A stretch of DNA of 13,359 nucleotides, taken from contig JAHEBR010000036.1 of the NCBI GenBank assembly GCA_024642185.1, forward strand, positions 1-13,359. Direction: 5' to 3'. This stretch comes from Marivivens sp. (lineage in GTDB: Bacteria; Pseudomonadota; Alphaproteobacteria; Rhodobacterales; Rhodobacteraceae). Shown in pieces: positions 6,585 to 13,359 of the stretch. Each line of letters opens with the position of its first letter. Position 1 is the first letter of the stretch. Position numbers and translations under genes: made by a program. The notes below the pieces were generated by a model, which saw nothing but the letters and a program-made list of their open reading frames with translations, was not told the origin of the DNA and did no database searches.

Positions 6585-7061
6585 TCATTCGCCGTGCTTG
6601 AGAAGCCGCTGCTTCTGGCGGTTCCAGTCGCGCTGGGCATCGGTCGCGCGTTTGTCGTGATTCTTCTTGCCCTTGGCGATGCCGATCTTGAGCTTCACGA
6701 GGCCGCGGTCGTTGAAATACATGACCAGCGGCACAAGGGTCATCCCTTCGCGCTGGGTCGCCGACCAGAGCCGCGAAAGCTCTTTGCGCGACACCAAAAG
6801 CTTGCGCCGCCGCCGTTCTTCGTGGCCCCATGTCTTGGCCGGATCGTAAGGGGCGATATAGCAGTTGGTCAGCCACAGCTCGCCATTCTCGACGCTGGCA
6901 TAGCTCTCGGCGATGTTCGATTGGCCGGTGCGCAGCGATTTGACCTCGGACCCCATCAACATGATGCCGACCTCGATATCGCTCTCGATCGCATAATCGT
7001 AGCGGGCACGCCGGTTTTCGGCGATCACCTTGTAATTCTTGTTTTCCGGTTTCTTGGCCAT
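6585..7061 (-). CDS. smpB: SsrA-binding protein SmpB
   Basis: SmpB binds tmRNA and brings it to stalled ribosomes for trans-translation and tagging of the unfinished protein. The 158-residue product has the full family pattern: NYKVIAENRRARYDYAIE, MGSEVKSLRTGQSNIAESYA, the LVPLVMYFNDRGLVKLKIGIAKGKK region split over two strands, and the basic tail HDKRATDAQRDWNRQKQR that enters the mRNA channel. The start MAKKPENKNYK is chosen by homology; the frame is open 14 codons further with a TTG, but that is not expected. No Shine-Dalgarno sequence is seen before the ATG. In related bacteria smpB is usually close to dapA (recalled); here an EamA gene, a ycaQ-like gene and a small ORF lie between them. 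Confidence 0.97.
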   Translation of the reverse strand: MAKKPENKNYKVIAENRRARYDYAIESDIEVGIMLMGSEVKSLRTGQSNIAESYASVENGELWLTNCYIAPYDPAKTWGHEERRRRKLLVSRKELSRLWSATQREGMTLVPLVMYFNDRGLVKLKIGIAKGKKNHDKRATDAQRDWNRQKQRLLKHGE

Positions 7062-7070
7062 GATCGGGCT

Positions 7071-7099
7071 GAGATATGCGAGGAAGCCGCGCTGGGCAA
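7071..7099 (-). promoter_or_regulatory. Possible smpB promoter placed to give a near-leaderless mRNA
   Basis: On the minus strand TTGCCC (7099-7094) and TATCTC (7076-7071) are 17 bases apart. A start about 7 bases past the -10 box would fall only a few bases from the smpB ATG at 7061. This agrees with the absence of a ribosome-binding sequence there. Both boxes are imperfect. Confidence 0.35.
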
Positions 7100-7162
7100 G
7101 CACTCGGCGCTGGCCTTGTGGTGTGCTGGCGCTATTCTCGGCCCCGGAAGTGCGAGAAAGTC

Positions 7163-7291
7163 ATGTTCATTCAAATCGCCATCGGGTCAGCGCTGATGAT
7201 CGTTTCGATCCTGATTGCGGGCATCGGCTTTTGGGCGATGGAGGGTTTCCTCGTCCGCAACTGCCAACTCAACGCGATCAGGAGCAATTGA
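7163..7291 (+). CDS. Small single-span membrane ORF (42 aa), possibly a truncated channel N-terminus
   Basis: The ORF MFIQIAIGSALMIVSILIAG... is a hydrophobic N-terminal segment (about residues 2-27) followed by a short polar end, CQLNAIRSN. Its TGA shares one base with the ATG of the ycaQ-like gene (TGATG), which suggests real translation and coupling. The start IQIAIGSALMIVSI with a following GFWAMEGFLVR reminds me of the N-terminus of ion-channel proteins common in Rhodobacteraceae. If so, the pore-forming remainder is missing and this is a remnant. That resemblance is from memory and unverified. It could instead be a genuine small membrane protein. The upstream ribosome site (GAGAAAG) is weak. 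Confidence 0.5.
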   Translation: MFIQIAIGSALMIVSILIAGIGFWAMEGFLVRNCQLNAIRSN

Positions 7292-8490
7292 TGGCGTCGC
7301 GGCCCCTGATCCCCAATCCATCCGCGCGCCGGATATTCCTTGGTCGCCACGGGTTGATCGACGCGCCCTCCGGTCCCGGCAAGGGGGCCGACCTTGATGC
7401 GGTGATCGGCAATCTGGGCTTCGTGCAGCTCGACAGCGTCAACACTGTCGCCCGCGCCCACGACATGATCCTCTGGTCGCGCCGCCAGCAATACCGCCCG
7501 CCCGCGCTTCAGCGTTTGCACGACCGCGACCGGCGGTTGTTCGAGCACTGGACCCACGATGCCTCGACGATCCCCATCGAAAGCTTCCCCTATTGGCGGC
7601 GGCGCTTTGGTCACAATAAGGAACGCCTGAAGGCCCGCTGGGAGGACTGGCAAGGGACGGATTTCCACGCCCGCATCGACGAGGTTCTGGACCATATTGG
7701 CGCCGAGGGCGCGTGCAAGAGCGGCGATCTGGCCGAGGGCGAGGGCAAATCGTCGGGCGGCTGGTGGGATTGGCATCCGTCCAAGGCGGCGTTGGAGTAT
7801 CTCTGGCATACGGGCGAAATCTCGGTCGTCCGGCGCGAGGGCTTTCAGAAGGTCTATGACCTGACCGAGCGGGTGATCCCCGACAGCCAGCGGCAGCAAC
7901 AGGTCTCAGCGGAAGAGACGGTCGATTGGGCCTGCCGGACCGCCATCGACACACTCGGCTTTGCCACAAGCGGCGAGGTCGCCGCCTTCTTTGCCCTCGT
8001 TACCCCCACCGAAGCGCGTGACTGGTGCGCCCGCGAGGTGAAGGCGGGGCGGTTGATCGAGGTGGATATCGAAGGGATCGACGGCAAGCCGCGCCGGTCG
8101 TTCGCGCGCCCCGGTTTTCCGGACGAAGCGGCCCCCGAGCCCTCGACCCGCGTTCGCATCCTCTCGCCCTTCGATCCCGCCCTGCGCGATCGCAAACGTG
8201 CCGAGCGGCTCTTCGGCTTCAACTACCGGATCGAGATCTTCGTGCCTGCGCCAAAGCGGGTCTATGGCTACTATGTCTTTCCGGTGATGGAGGGCGACCG
8301 GATGATCGGCCGGATCGACGCCAAGGCCGACCGGGTGGCCAACCGTCTCGATGTGACCGCCTTCTGGCCCGAGGTCGGTGTGACAATGGGCAAGGGCCGT
8401 ATTGCGCGGCTCACCGCCGAGGTCGAGCGGCTCACTACATTCGCGGGCCTTGCGGGTATTCGCACTGCGCCTGATTGGCTGCGCGCCTAG
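7291..8490 (+). CDS. YcaQ/AlkX-type DNA glycosylase (winged-helix HTH_42 family)
   Basis: The 399-residue protein matches the YcaQ family in length and pattern. Family members are DNA glycosylases that unhook interstrand crosslinks and remove alkylated purines. The catalytic Q-x-D motif of the YcaQ/AlkX branch is Q46-L47-D48 in GFVQLDSVN (the AlkZ branch has Q-x-Q). Other landmarks are ARAHDMILWSR (55-64), FEHWTHDASTIP (84-95), FPYWRRR, the winged-helix stretch around ALEYLWHTGEISVV, and the C-terminal FNYRIEIFVPAPKRVYGYYVFP with GRIDAKADR. The ATG overlaps the stop of the small ORF by one base, with AGGAGC upstream as ribosome site. The stop TAG lies in a CTAG shared with the stop of the convergent transporter gene. 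It is annotated in many genomes only as a winged helix protein. Confidence 0.88.
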   Translation: MASRPLIPNPSARRIFLGRHGLIDAPSGPGKGADLDAVIGNLGFVQLDSVNTVARAHDMILWSRRQQYRPPALQRLHDRDRRLFEHWTHDASTIPIESFPYWRRRFGHNKERLKARWEDWQGTDFHARIDEVLDHIGAEGACKSGDLAEGEGKSSGGWWDWHPSKAALEYLWHTGEISVVRREGFQKVYDLTERVIPDSQRQQQVSAEETVDWACRTAIDTLGFATSGEVAAFFALVTPTEARDWCAREVKAGRLIEVDIEGIDGKPRRSFARPGFPDEAAPEPSTRVRILSPFDPALRDRKRAERLFGFNYRIEIFVPAPKRVYGYYVFPVMEGDRMIGRIDAKADRVANRLDVTAFWPEVGVTMGKGRIARLTAEVERLTTFAGLAGIRTAPDWLRA

Positions 8491-9347
8491 GCGCGGCGGC
8501 GGGCCCGCAAGAGCGCGAAGGTGCCGCTGAAGACGATCACCAGCGCGCCGAGGATGGTCAGCAGATCGGGCCGCTCGCCGAAGACGAGGATGCCAAGGCC
8601 CATGCCGAACAAGAGCCGCGAATAGCGGAAGGGCGTGACCGCGCTTACTTCACCTGTCCGCATGGCGAGCGTCAGCATGAAATAGGCGAAAACGCCAAAG
8701 ACAGTCGCCCCGCCAATCGCCGCAAGCGCGGGAAGGTCTGGTGCCATCGGCGCGCCTGTCCAGATCATCAGGATCGCGCCTGCGACCGAGAGCATGGCAA
8801 AACCGCAGACGCCAAGCTGCATGGCGCTCAATTGCGGCGGCGCGGCGCGGGTGGCCAGATCGCGCCCGGCAAAGCCGATCATGCCAATCACCGCGAGGAT
8901 CGAGAGAGGGCTGAAGCCCTCAGTGCCCGGCCGCAGGATCAGGAGAACTCCGCCAAGGCCAAGAAGGATCGCCGTCCAGCGCCGCCAACCGACCTTTTCG
9001 CCGAGGAAAAGCGCCGCCCCGCCGACGACGACCAGCGGTGTCGCCTGAAGGATCGCCGTGGCGCTGGTGAGTGGCGTCAGGACAAAGGCCAGCGCATAGA
9101 AAAGCCGCCCCGTGACCTCAAACCCCGAGCGGATCAGGATCGCGCGGCCCAGATAGGCCGGATCCCAGATTGCGCGGCCCTGTCGGCGGGTGAGGATGGC
9201 AAAACCCAGAAAGCCCGCGAGGCCGAACATCAAAAGCACCTGCCCGAGGCCCACCGTTTTGGCGGCAGCCTTCAAAAGCATATCCTCGACCGCAAACCCC
9301 GCCATCGCGGCAACCATGAAAAGGCTGCCGCGCAGGTTGTCGCTCAT
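8487..9347 (-). CDS. EamA/DMT-family transporter, copy 1 (downstream of dapA)
   Basis: The 286-residue protein consists of two EamA repeats of five membrane spans each (about residues 5-137 and 148-280), ten spans in all. Signs include ATAILQATPLVVVGGAALFLGE, the GWRRW cytoplasmic loop, and TPFRYSRLL followed by FGERPDLLTILGALVIVFSG. It should sit in the inner membrane and export or exchange small metabolites; the substrate is unknown. The ATG at 9347 lies 5 bases after the dapA stop, so the two are co-transcribed. The frame is open further upstream inside dapA, but homology begins at MSDNLRG. It resembles the other EamA protein in this window (both have GWRRW and end RRRA). Its stop overlaps that of the convergent ycaQ-like gene. 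Confidence 0.9.
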   Translation of the reverse strand: MSDNLRGSLFMVAAMAGFAVEDMLLKAAAKTVGLGQVLLMFGLAGFLGFAILTRRQGRAIWDPAYLGRAILIRSGFEVTGRLFYALAFVLTPLTSATAILQATPLVVVGGAALFLGEKVGWRRWTAILLGLGGVLLILRPGTEGFSPLSILAVIGMIGFAGRDLATRAAPPQLSAMQLGVCGFAMLSVAGAILMIWTGAPMAPDLPALAAIGGATVFGVFAYFMLTLAMRTGEVSAVTPFRYSRLLFGMGLGILVFGERPDLLTILGALVIVFSGTFALLRARRRA

Positions 9348-9352
9348 GTGCT

Positions 9353-10225
9353 TCAGTTGATGAGGCCCGCGTGGACCATCGCGGCGCGGATGCGCTCTTT
9401 GGTCTCGTCGGTCAGCGTGGTCAGCGGCGAGCGGACCTCGTCCGAGCACATCCCCAGAAGCGACAGGCCGTATTTCGCGCCCGCGACCCCCGGCTCGAGG
9501 AAGATCGCCTCATGCAGCGGCATCAGACGGTCCTGATACTCGAGCGCGGTCTTGTAATCGCCCGCAAGCGTCGCCTCCTGAAACTCGGCGCAGAGCTTCG
9601 GCGCGACGTTCGCGGTCACCGAAATGCAGCCGACGCCGCCATGGGCGTTAAAGCCGAGCGCTGTAGCATCCTCGCCCGAAAGCTGGATGAAATCGGTGCC
9701 GCAGGTCATGCGTTGCTTCGGCACGCGGCTGAGATCGCCGGTCGCGTCCTTGACGCCGACGATCATTGGCAGCTTGGACAGCTCGCCCATCGTGGCAGGC
9801 GCCATATCCACGACCGAGCGACCGGGGATATTATAGATGATGATCGGCAAGCCACATTTCGCGGCTTCCTGATAATGGGCAATCAGGCCGCGCTGGGTCG
9901 GCTTGTTGTAGTAGGGCGTCACGACAAGCGCCGCGTCGGCCCCGGCCTTCTTGGCGGCTTCGACGAGGCGGACGGTCTCGATCGTGTTGTTCGAGCCTGC
10001 GCCGGCCACAACAGGGATGCGCCCCGCCGCCGTTGCGATAACCGTCTCGACAACCAGATCATGCTCTTCGTGGCTGAGCGTCGGGCTCTCGCCCGTGGTG
10101 CCCACCGGCACGAGGCCGTGGCTGCCTTGCTCGATGTGCCACTCGACAAGTTTCTTCAGCGTGTCGAGATCCAGCTTGCCGTTCTTGAACGGCGTGACGA
10201 GGGCGGGGAGAGACCCTTTGATCAT
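9353..10225 (-). CDS. dapA: 4-hydroxy-tetrahydrodipicolinate synthase
   Basis: DapA condenses pyruvate with aspartate semialdehyde, the first step committed to diaminopimelate and lysine. The 290-residue TIM barrel shows the expected active site: Thr43-Thr44 in VGTTGESPTL, the Tyr pair 105-106 in TPYYNKPTQ, Tyr131 and Arg136 in YNIPGRSVVDM, and Schiff-base Lys159 in GVKDATGDL. The start MIKGSLPALVTPFK has AAGGAAG upstream. It is divergent from the lytic transglycosylase gene and leads a transcript that includes the EamA gene 5 bases downstream. Diaminopimelate made here goes into peptidoglycan, the substrate of the divergent gene's product. Confidence 0.97.
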   Translation of the reverse strand: MIKGSLPALVTPFKNGKLDLDTLKKLVEWHIEQGSHGLVPVGTTGESPTLSHEEHDLVVETVIATAAGRIPVVAGAGSNNTIETVRLVEAAKKAGADAALVVTPYYNKPTQRGLIAHYQEAAKCGLPIIIYNIPGRSVVDMAPATMGELSKLPMIVGVKDATGDLSRVPKQRMTCGTDFIQLSGEDATALGFNAHGGVGCISVTANVAPKLCAEFQEATLAGDYKTALEYQDRLMPLHEAIFLEPGVAGAKYGLSLLGMCSDEVRSPLTTLTDETKERIRAAMVHAGLIN

Positions 10226-10278
10226 GACGCGCTTCCTTTGTTTGCCGGGCTGACTCGCCCAGATGTGAAATCGCGCGG

Positions 10279-10307
10279 AACCTAGACGGGTTTCCGCCGA
10301 TTGCCAA
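10279..10307 (-). promoter_or_regulatory. Probable sigma-70 promoter of dapA
   Basis: On the minus strand TTGGCA (10307-10302, five of six consensus bases) and TAGGTT (10284-10279, three of six) are separated by exactly 17 bases. The predicted start gives a leader of roughly 45-50 bases before the dapA ATG at 10225. It is the best-looking promoter in the window. Confidence 0.5.
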
Positions 10308-10315
10308 GATTCCCA

Positions 10316-10343
10316 TTGCCACGGCTTACGGGGCCGCTACCCT
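10316..10343 (+). promoter_or_regulatory. Possible promoter of the lytic transglycosylase gene
   Basis: TTGCCA (10316-10321) and TACCCT (10338-10343) are 16 bases apart, about 25 bases before the ATG at 10370. It lies next to the divergent dapA promoter, so the two would be back to back. The -10 box is weak. Confidence 0.3.
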
Positions 10344-10369
10344 TTGGGAAAACGAGCAGAAAGACACAC

Positions 10370-12418
10370 ATGGGCCTTCGCAGCCTTCTTTTGTGCGCCG
10401 TCCTTTTCGGGGCAGGCGCGGCGCAGCCGCTTGCGGCGCAATCGCTGCCTGCGGCTTTCGAGGCCGCGGCGGAATCCGATTGGGCGACGGCCACGGCGCA
10501 GCTTCCGCAAGGCGATGCGCTCACGCAAGACCTTCTGATCTGGACATGGCTGAGGGCCGAGAACTCGACGGCTCCCTTTGCCGTCTACCGGGATTTTCTT
10601 CTGCGTCACCCCGACTGGCCCGGCTTGGATCGGCTGAGGGCGCAGGGGGAGCTTGCGATCGCGACAGGCACCCCCGCCGCCGAGGTCATCGCCTATTTCG
10701 GGGGCGCAAGGCCGCAGACCGGAGAAGGGGCGATCAAGCTCATCAATGCCCTGTCTGCCAAAGGCGATGGCGCGGGCGCCGAGGCGATGCTGCGCGAGGT
10801 CTGGCGCAATCTTTCGCTCACGGACGAGGGGAAGGCCGCGCTTCTGGCCTCCTATGGTCGCAGCCTTGCCGTTTTGAACAGCGAACGGGCAGACGTGGCG
10901 CTTTGGGCCGGGCGTGCCTCAGACGCCGCCGCAATGCTCGATCTGGTTCCTGCGCGCGACAGGGCGGCCCTCGCGGCCCGGATTGCGATGCAGCGCGGGG
11001 CCTCGGATGCAGACCGGCTCTATTCTGCACTGCCTGCTGCCGAGCGCGAGGCACCAGGTGTTGCCCTTGCTCGGTTCAACCAACTCACCGCCCGAGGCGA
11101 TTACACCGAAGCTGGCGCTTTTCTGCTGGCCCGCAGCGGCTCTGCCACGGCACTCGGCCAACCCGCCCGTTGGGCTGGAAGCCGCGGCACCGTGGCACGG
11201 TGGCTCATGCGTGAGGGGGATTATCGCCGCGCTTATGATCTGGCGCGGCAGCATCACCTGACTGCCGCCGATGGCGAAGCCTTCGCCGATCTCGAATGGC
11301 TTACCGGCTATATCGCCCTGCGCTTTCTCGCTGATCCTGCCAGTGCCATCACCCACTTCGACGCCATGGCCCGCGCGGTCAGCGGCCCGATCTCGATGTC
11401 TCGGGCGGGCTATTGGCTTGGCCGCGCGCATGAGCGGCGGGGCGATCAGGTGGCCGCCGCGGCCGCCTATGCCGGAGCCGCGCAGTTCCAGACCGCCTTC
11501 TATGGTCTTCTTGCCGCCGAACGTCTTGGCCTGTCGCTTGATCCCGCTCTTGCGGGGCGCGAGTCCTTTCCTGACTGGCGTCAGGCTTCTTTTGTCGGGG
11601 CCGAGACGACCCGCGCTGCGCTGACCCTGCTGAGCGCGGGCCAGCGCAGCGGCGCGGTTCAATTCTTCCTGCGGCTCGCCCGCAGTCTCGACCGGACGGA
11701 GCTTGGCCAGCTCGACCAGATCCTTGCCGCGATGAACGAGCCCTTCTTTCGCCTCCTGATTTCCAAGGCGGCGCTTGATCGCGGCATCCTGATCCCGGCG
11801 GCCTATTTCCCGATCCATCCCCTTGCCGAGATGGACCTGCCGGTGAGCCGGGAGCTGGCCCTCGCCATCGCCCGTCGCGAATCAGAGTTCAACACCACCG
11901 TTGGCAGCCCCGCTGGGGCGCTTGGCCTCATGCAGGTGATGCCGGGAACGGCCGAGATGGTCTCCAAAGACCTTGGCCTCAGCTATGATAAATGGCGGTT
12001 GGTGAATGACTGGGAATACAACGTCACGCTAGGGAGCCAGTATCTCGCCGACCTTGAGGAGCGGTTCGGCCCCTCGCCAGTGATGATCGCCGCGGGCTAT
12101 AACGCGGGCCCGCGCCGCCCGCAGGAGTGGATGGACGCCCGCGGCGATCCGCGTCAGGGGCAGATCGACGTGGTCGACTGGATCGAGATGATCCCCTTCA
12201 AGGAAACCCGGAACTACGTTCAGCGCGTGACCGAGGCGATCCCGATCTATCGCGCCCGCCTGTCGGGCCAGACAGGGACGATCCGCTTTGCCGAGCTTCT
12301 GATCGGAGAAAAACCGCTGATCCGGCCCCGCGCACGGCCCGTGGCAACTGGGATGCCTTCAGAGCCGCAATCGCAAACCGCGCCGGGCACAAGCCCCCGC
12401 CCGCAGGCTCGCCCCTGA
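10370..12418 (+). CDS. slt: Soluble lytic murein transglycosylase (Slt70-like)
   Basis: The 682-residue periplasmic enzyme cleaves glycan strands to 1,6-anhydro-muropeptides. The start MGLRSLLLCAVLFGAG opens a clear signal peptide ending near PLAAQS; a start 23 codons earlier would bury it. Residues ~25-480 are Ala/Leu-rich helical repeats like the Slt70 doughnut. The C-terminal SLT domain (about 488-635) has catalytic Glu504 in IARRESEFN, GALGLMQVMPGTA (516-528), AAGYNAGPRRP (574-584), and the closing DWIEMIPFKETRNYVQRV. A Pro/Arg/Thr-rich tail of ~35 residues follows. E. coli Slt70 is 645 residues. The stop abuts that of the convergent EamA gene with no gap. It is divergent from dapA. Confidence 0.93.
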   Translation: MGLRSLLLCAVLFGAGAAQPLAAQSLPAAFEAAAESDWATATAQLPQGDALTQDLLIWTWLRAENSTAPFAVYRDFLLRHPDWPGLDRLRAQGELAIATGTPAAEVIAYFGGARPQTGEGAIKLINALSAKGDGAGAEAMLREVWRNLSLTDEGKAALLASYGRSLAVLNSERADVALWAGRASDAAAMLDLVPARDRAALAARIAMQRGASDADRLYSALPAAEREAPGVALARFNQLTARGDYTEAGAFLLARSGSATALGQPARWAGSRGTVARWLMREGDYRRAYDLARQHHLTAADGEAFADLEWLTGYIALRFLADPASAITHFDAMARAVSGPISMSRAGYWLGRAHERRGDQVAAAAAYAGAAQFQTAFYGLLAAERLGLSLDPALAGRESFPDWRQASFVGAETTRAALTLLSAGQRSGAVQFFLRLARSLDRTELGQLDQILAAMNEPFFRLLISKAALDRGILIPAAYFPIHPLAEMDLPVSRELALAIARRESEFNTTVGSPAGALGLMQVMPGTAEMVSKDLGLSYDKWRLVNDWEYNVTLGSQYLADLEERFGPSPVMIAAGYNAGPRRPQEWMDARGDPRQGQIDVVDWIEMIPFKETRNYVQRVTEAIPIYRARLSGQTGTIRFAELLIGEKPLIRPRARPVATGMPSEPQSQTAPGTSPRPQARP

Positions 12419-13285
12419 TCAGGCGCGCCTGCGGCGCTCGCGCCAGAGGGTGAAGAGGCCCGCACTGACGACGATCCCGGCGCCAATCGCCACGTTGAGG
12501 CGGAGGGTTTCGCCAAAGACGAATAGCCCCAGCGCCGCGGCCCAGACAAGCTGGAGATAGGCGAAGGGCTGAACCGCGCTGGCCTCGGCGACCTCATAGC
12601 ACTTGATGAGCAGATAATGCGCCGTGGCGCCGGTGACGCACAAAAGCCCCATCCACACCCAGTCATGGGTGGTCATTGGCTCCCAGTGAAAAAGGCCAAC
12701 GGCGGTCATCGCCACCGCACCGGTAACGCCGGTCCAGAAAAACGAGGTCGCGGCGCTGTCCTTGCGGGCGGCATAGCGGGTGAGCAGGCCATAAAGCGCA
12801 AACATCAGGGCCGACAGCATCGGAATTGCGGCGACTGGCGAGAAAACGGCAATCCCCGGTTCAAGGATCACCAGAACTCCGACAAAGCCCACACCGATCG
12901 CCGCCCAGCGCCGCCAGCCGACGCTCTCGCCCAGAACCGGCCCCGACAGGGCGGCCACGAGAAGCGGATATGCTGCAAAGATCGCATGGCTCTCGACAAG
13001 GCCGAGCTTGACGAAAGCCAGAACCATGACGCAGATCTCGGCCGCCAGAAGGACGCCGCGGAATATCTGAAGGAAGGGCTGGGTCGTGGCCGCCGCCGCG
13101 CGGATCGAGCCTTCCTTGCGGCTCGCCATCACCATCACGAATGCGGCAAAGAACCAGTAGCGGATCATCACCACCATGAAGATGCTGTAATGGCTGGCGA
13201 GGTGGCGGCTGATCCCGTCCTGCATCGCAAAGACAAAGGTTGTGGCGATCATCAGCCAGATGCCGAGGCGGGTGTTCGACTGCAT
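12419..13285 (-). CDS. EamA/DMT-family transporter, copy 2 (downstream of the mnmD-like end)
   Basis: The 288-residue inner-membrane protein has two EamA repeats and about ten spans. Features include GIWLMIATTFVFAMQDGISR at the start, a long first cytoplasmic loop (SRKEGSIRAAAA), LGESVGWRRWAAIGVGF, and VQPFAYLQLVWAAALGLFVFGE near the end. The substrate is unknown. AGGAAG precedes the ATG, and that ATG shares one base with the stop of the upstream partial gene (TGATG), so translation is likely coupled. Together with copy 1 it shows shared motifs (GWRRW, VFGE, terminal RRRA), but the sequences differ widely, so this is an old duplication or two separate subfamily members. Confidence 0.9.
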   Translation of the reverse strand: MQSNTRLGIWLMIATTFVFAMQDGISRHLASHYSIFMVVMIRYWFFAAFVMVMASRKEGSIRAAAATTQPFLQIFRGVLLAAEICVMVLAFVKLGLVESHAIFAAYPLLVAALSGPVLGESVGWRRWAAIGVGFVGVLVILEPGIAVFSPVAAIPMLSALMFALYGLLTRYAARKDSAATSFFWTGVTGAVAMTAVGLFHWEPMTTHDWVWMGLLCVTGATAHYLLIKCYEVAEASAVQPFAYLQLVWAAALGLFVFGETLRLNVAIGAGIVVSAGLFTLWRERRRRA

Positions 13286-13359
13286 CAGGGCTTCCTTGCG
13301 CGGGTCATATGTCTCTTGCGGCCATAGCCCGCCTCTCGGGTCACGTCAAAGCCCGCGGC
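13285..13359 (-). CDS. C-terminal end of a probable MnmD tRNA methyltransferase, cut by window edge
   Basis: Twenty-four codons and a TGA are visible, reading AAGFDVTREAGYGRKRHM then TRARKP. The AGF-x-V-x8-GRKR-x-M pattern is what I know from the end of the MnmC/MnmD methyltransferase domain, which completes the wobble-uridine modification mnm5s2U34 in tRNA. The frame reaches the window edge unbroken, and its stop overlaps the EamA start by one base, which supports a real gene end. The identification uses a very short piece. If the flank does not hold a SAM-binding methyltransferase, the call is wrong. Confidence 0.5.
   Translation of the reverse strand, partial: AAGFDVTREAGYGRKRHMTRARKP

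Noticed and set aside
10301..10369. Longer start for the lytic transglycosylase
   Set aside because: The extra 23 residues would precede and spoil the clear signal peptide, and they lie over the likely promoter.
1..13359. CRISPR array, insertion sequence, tRNA or phage attachment site
   Set aside because: No regularly spaced repeats, transposase motifs, terminal inverted repeats or cloverleaf-like segments were seen on either strand.

Overview
The window is chromosomal DNA of an alphaproteobacterium, most likely a member of the Rhodobacterales (Rhodobacteraceae). This rests on the high G+C content, the tight gene packing, the glnK-amtB pair, and the slt/dapA/smpB neighbourhood, which I recall as typical of that group. 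No tRNA, rRNA, insertion sequence, phage gene or CRISPR array was seen. Nearly all of the DNA is coding, and most genes are housekeeping.

Layout, left to right. (1) 1-506, minus strand: N-terminal part of a PBP1A-type bifunctional penicillin-binding protein, cut by the window edge. (2) 507-794: the longest non-coding stretch (288 bases), holding an AT-rich block with nested inverted repeats between the PBP gene and glnK. (3) 795-2504, plus strand: glnK-amtB, the ammonium sensing and uptake operon, closed by a clear intrinsic terminator at 2539-2565. (4) 2573-7061, minus strand, transcribed toward amtB: smpB, two tandem paralogous PAPS-type sulfotransferases, sseA (3-mercaptopyruvate sulfurtransferase) and a class I aspartate/aromatic aminotransferase. 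(5) 7163-8490, plus strand: a 42-codon single-span membrane ORF translationally coupled to a YcaQ/AlkX-type DNA glycosylase. (6) 8487-10225, minus strand: dapA followed 5 bases later by an EamA/DMT transporter. (7) 10370-12418, plus strand: a soluble lytic transglycosylase, divergent from dapA. (8) 12419-13359, minus strand: a second EamA transporter, coupled to the last codons of what looks like the tRNA-modification gene mnmD.

How genes may work together. GlnK and AmtB form the well-known sensor/channel pair. The sseA-aminotransferase pair overlaps by one base and could form a two-step cysteine-to-3-mercaptopyruvate-to-persulfide/H2S route. This is an inference, because aspartate aminotransferases are known to deaminate cysteine. 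PBP1A, the lytic transglycosylase and DapA all serve the cell wall (DapA through diaminopimelate/lysine).

The most unusual content is the tandem sulfotransferase pair of unknown substrate, inserted between smpB and sseA. Next are the small membrane ORF fused by stop/start overlap to the ycaQ gene, and the dyad-rich region before glnK. Two convergent gene pairs end with shared or abutting stop codons and leave no room for a terminator. I found no clear evidence of a wholly new system; the findings are specific testable oddities.
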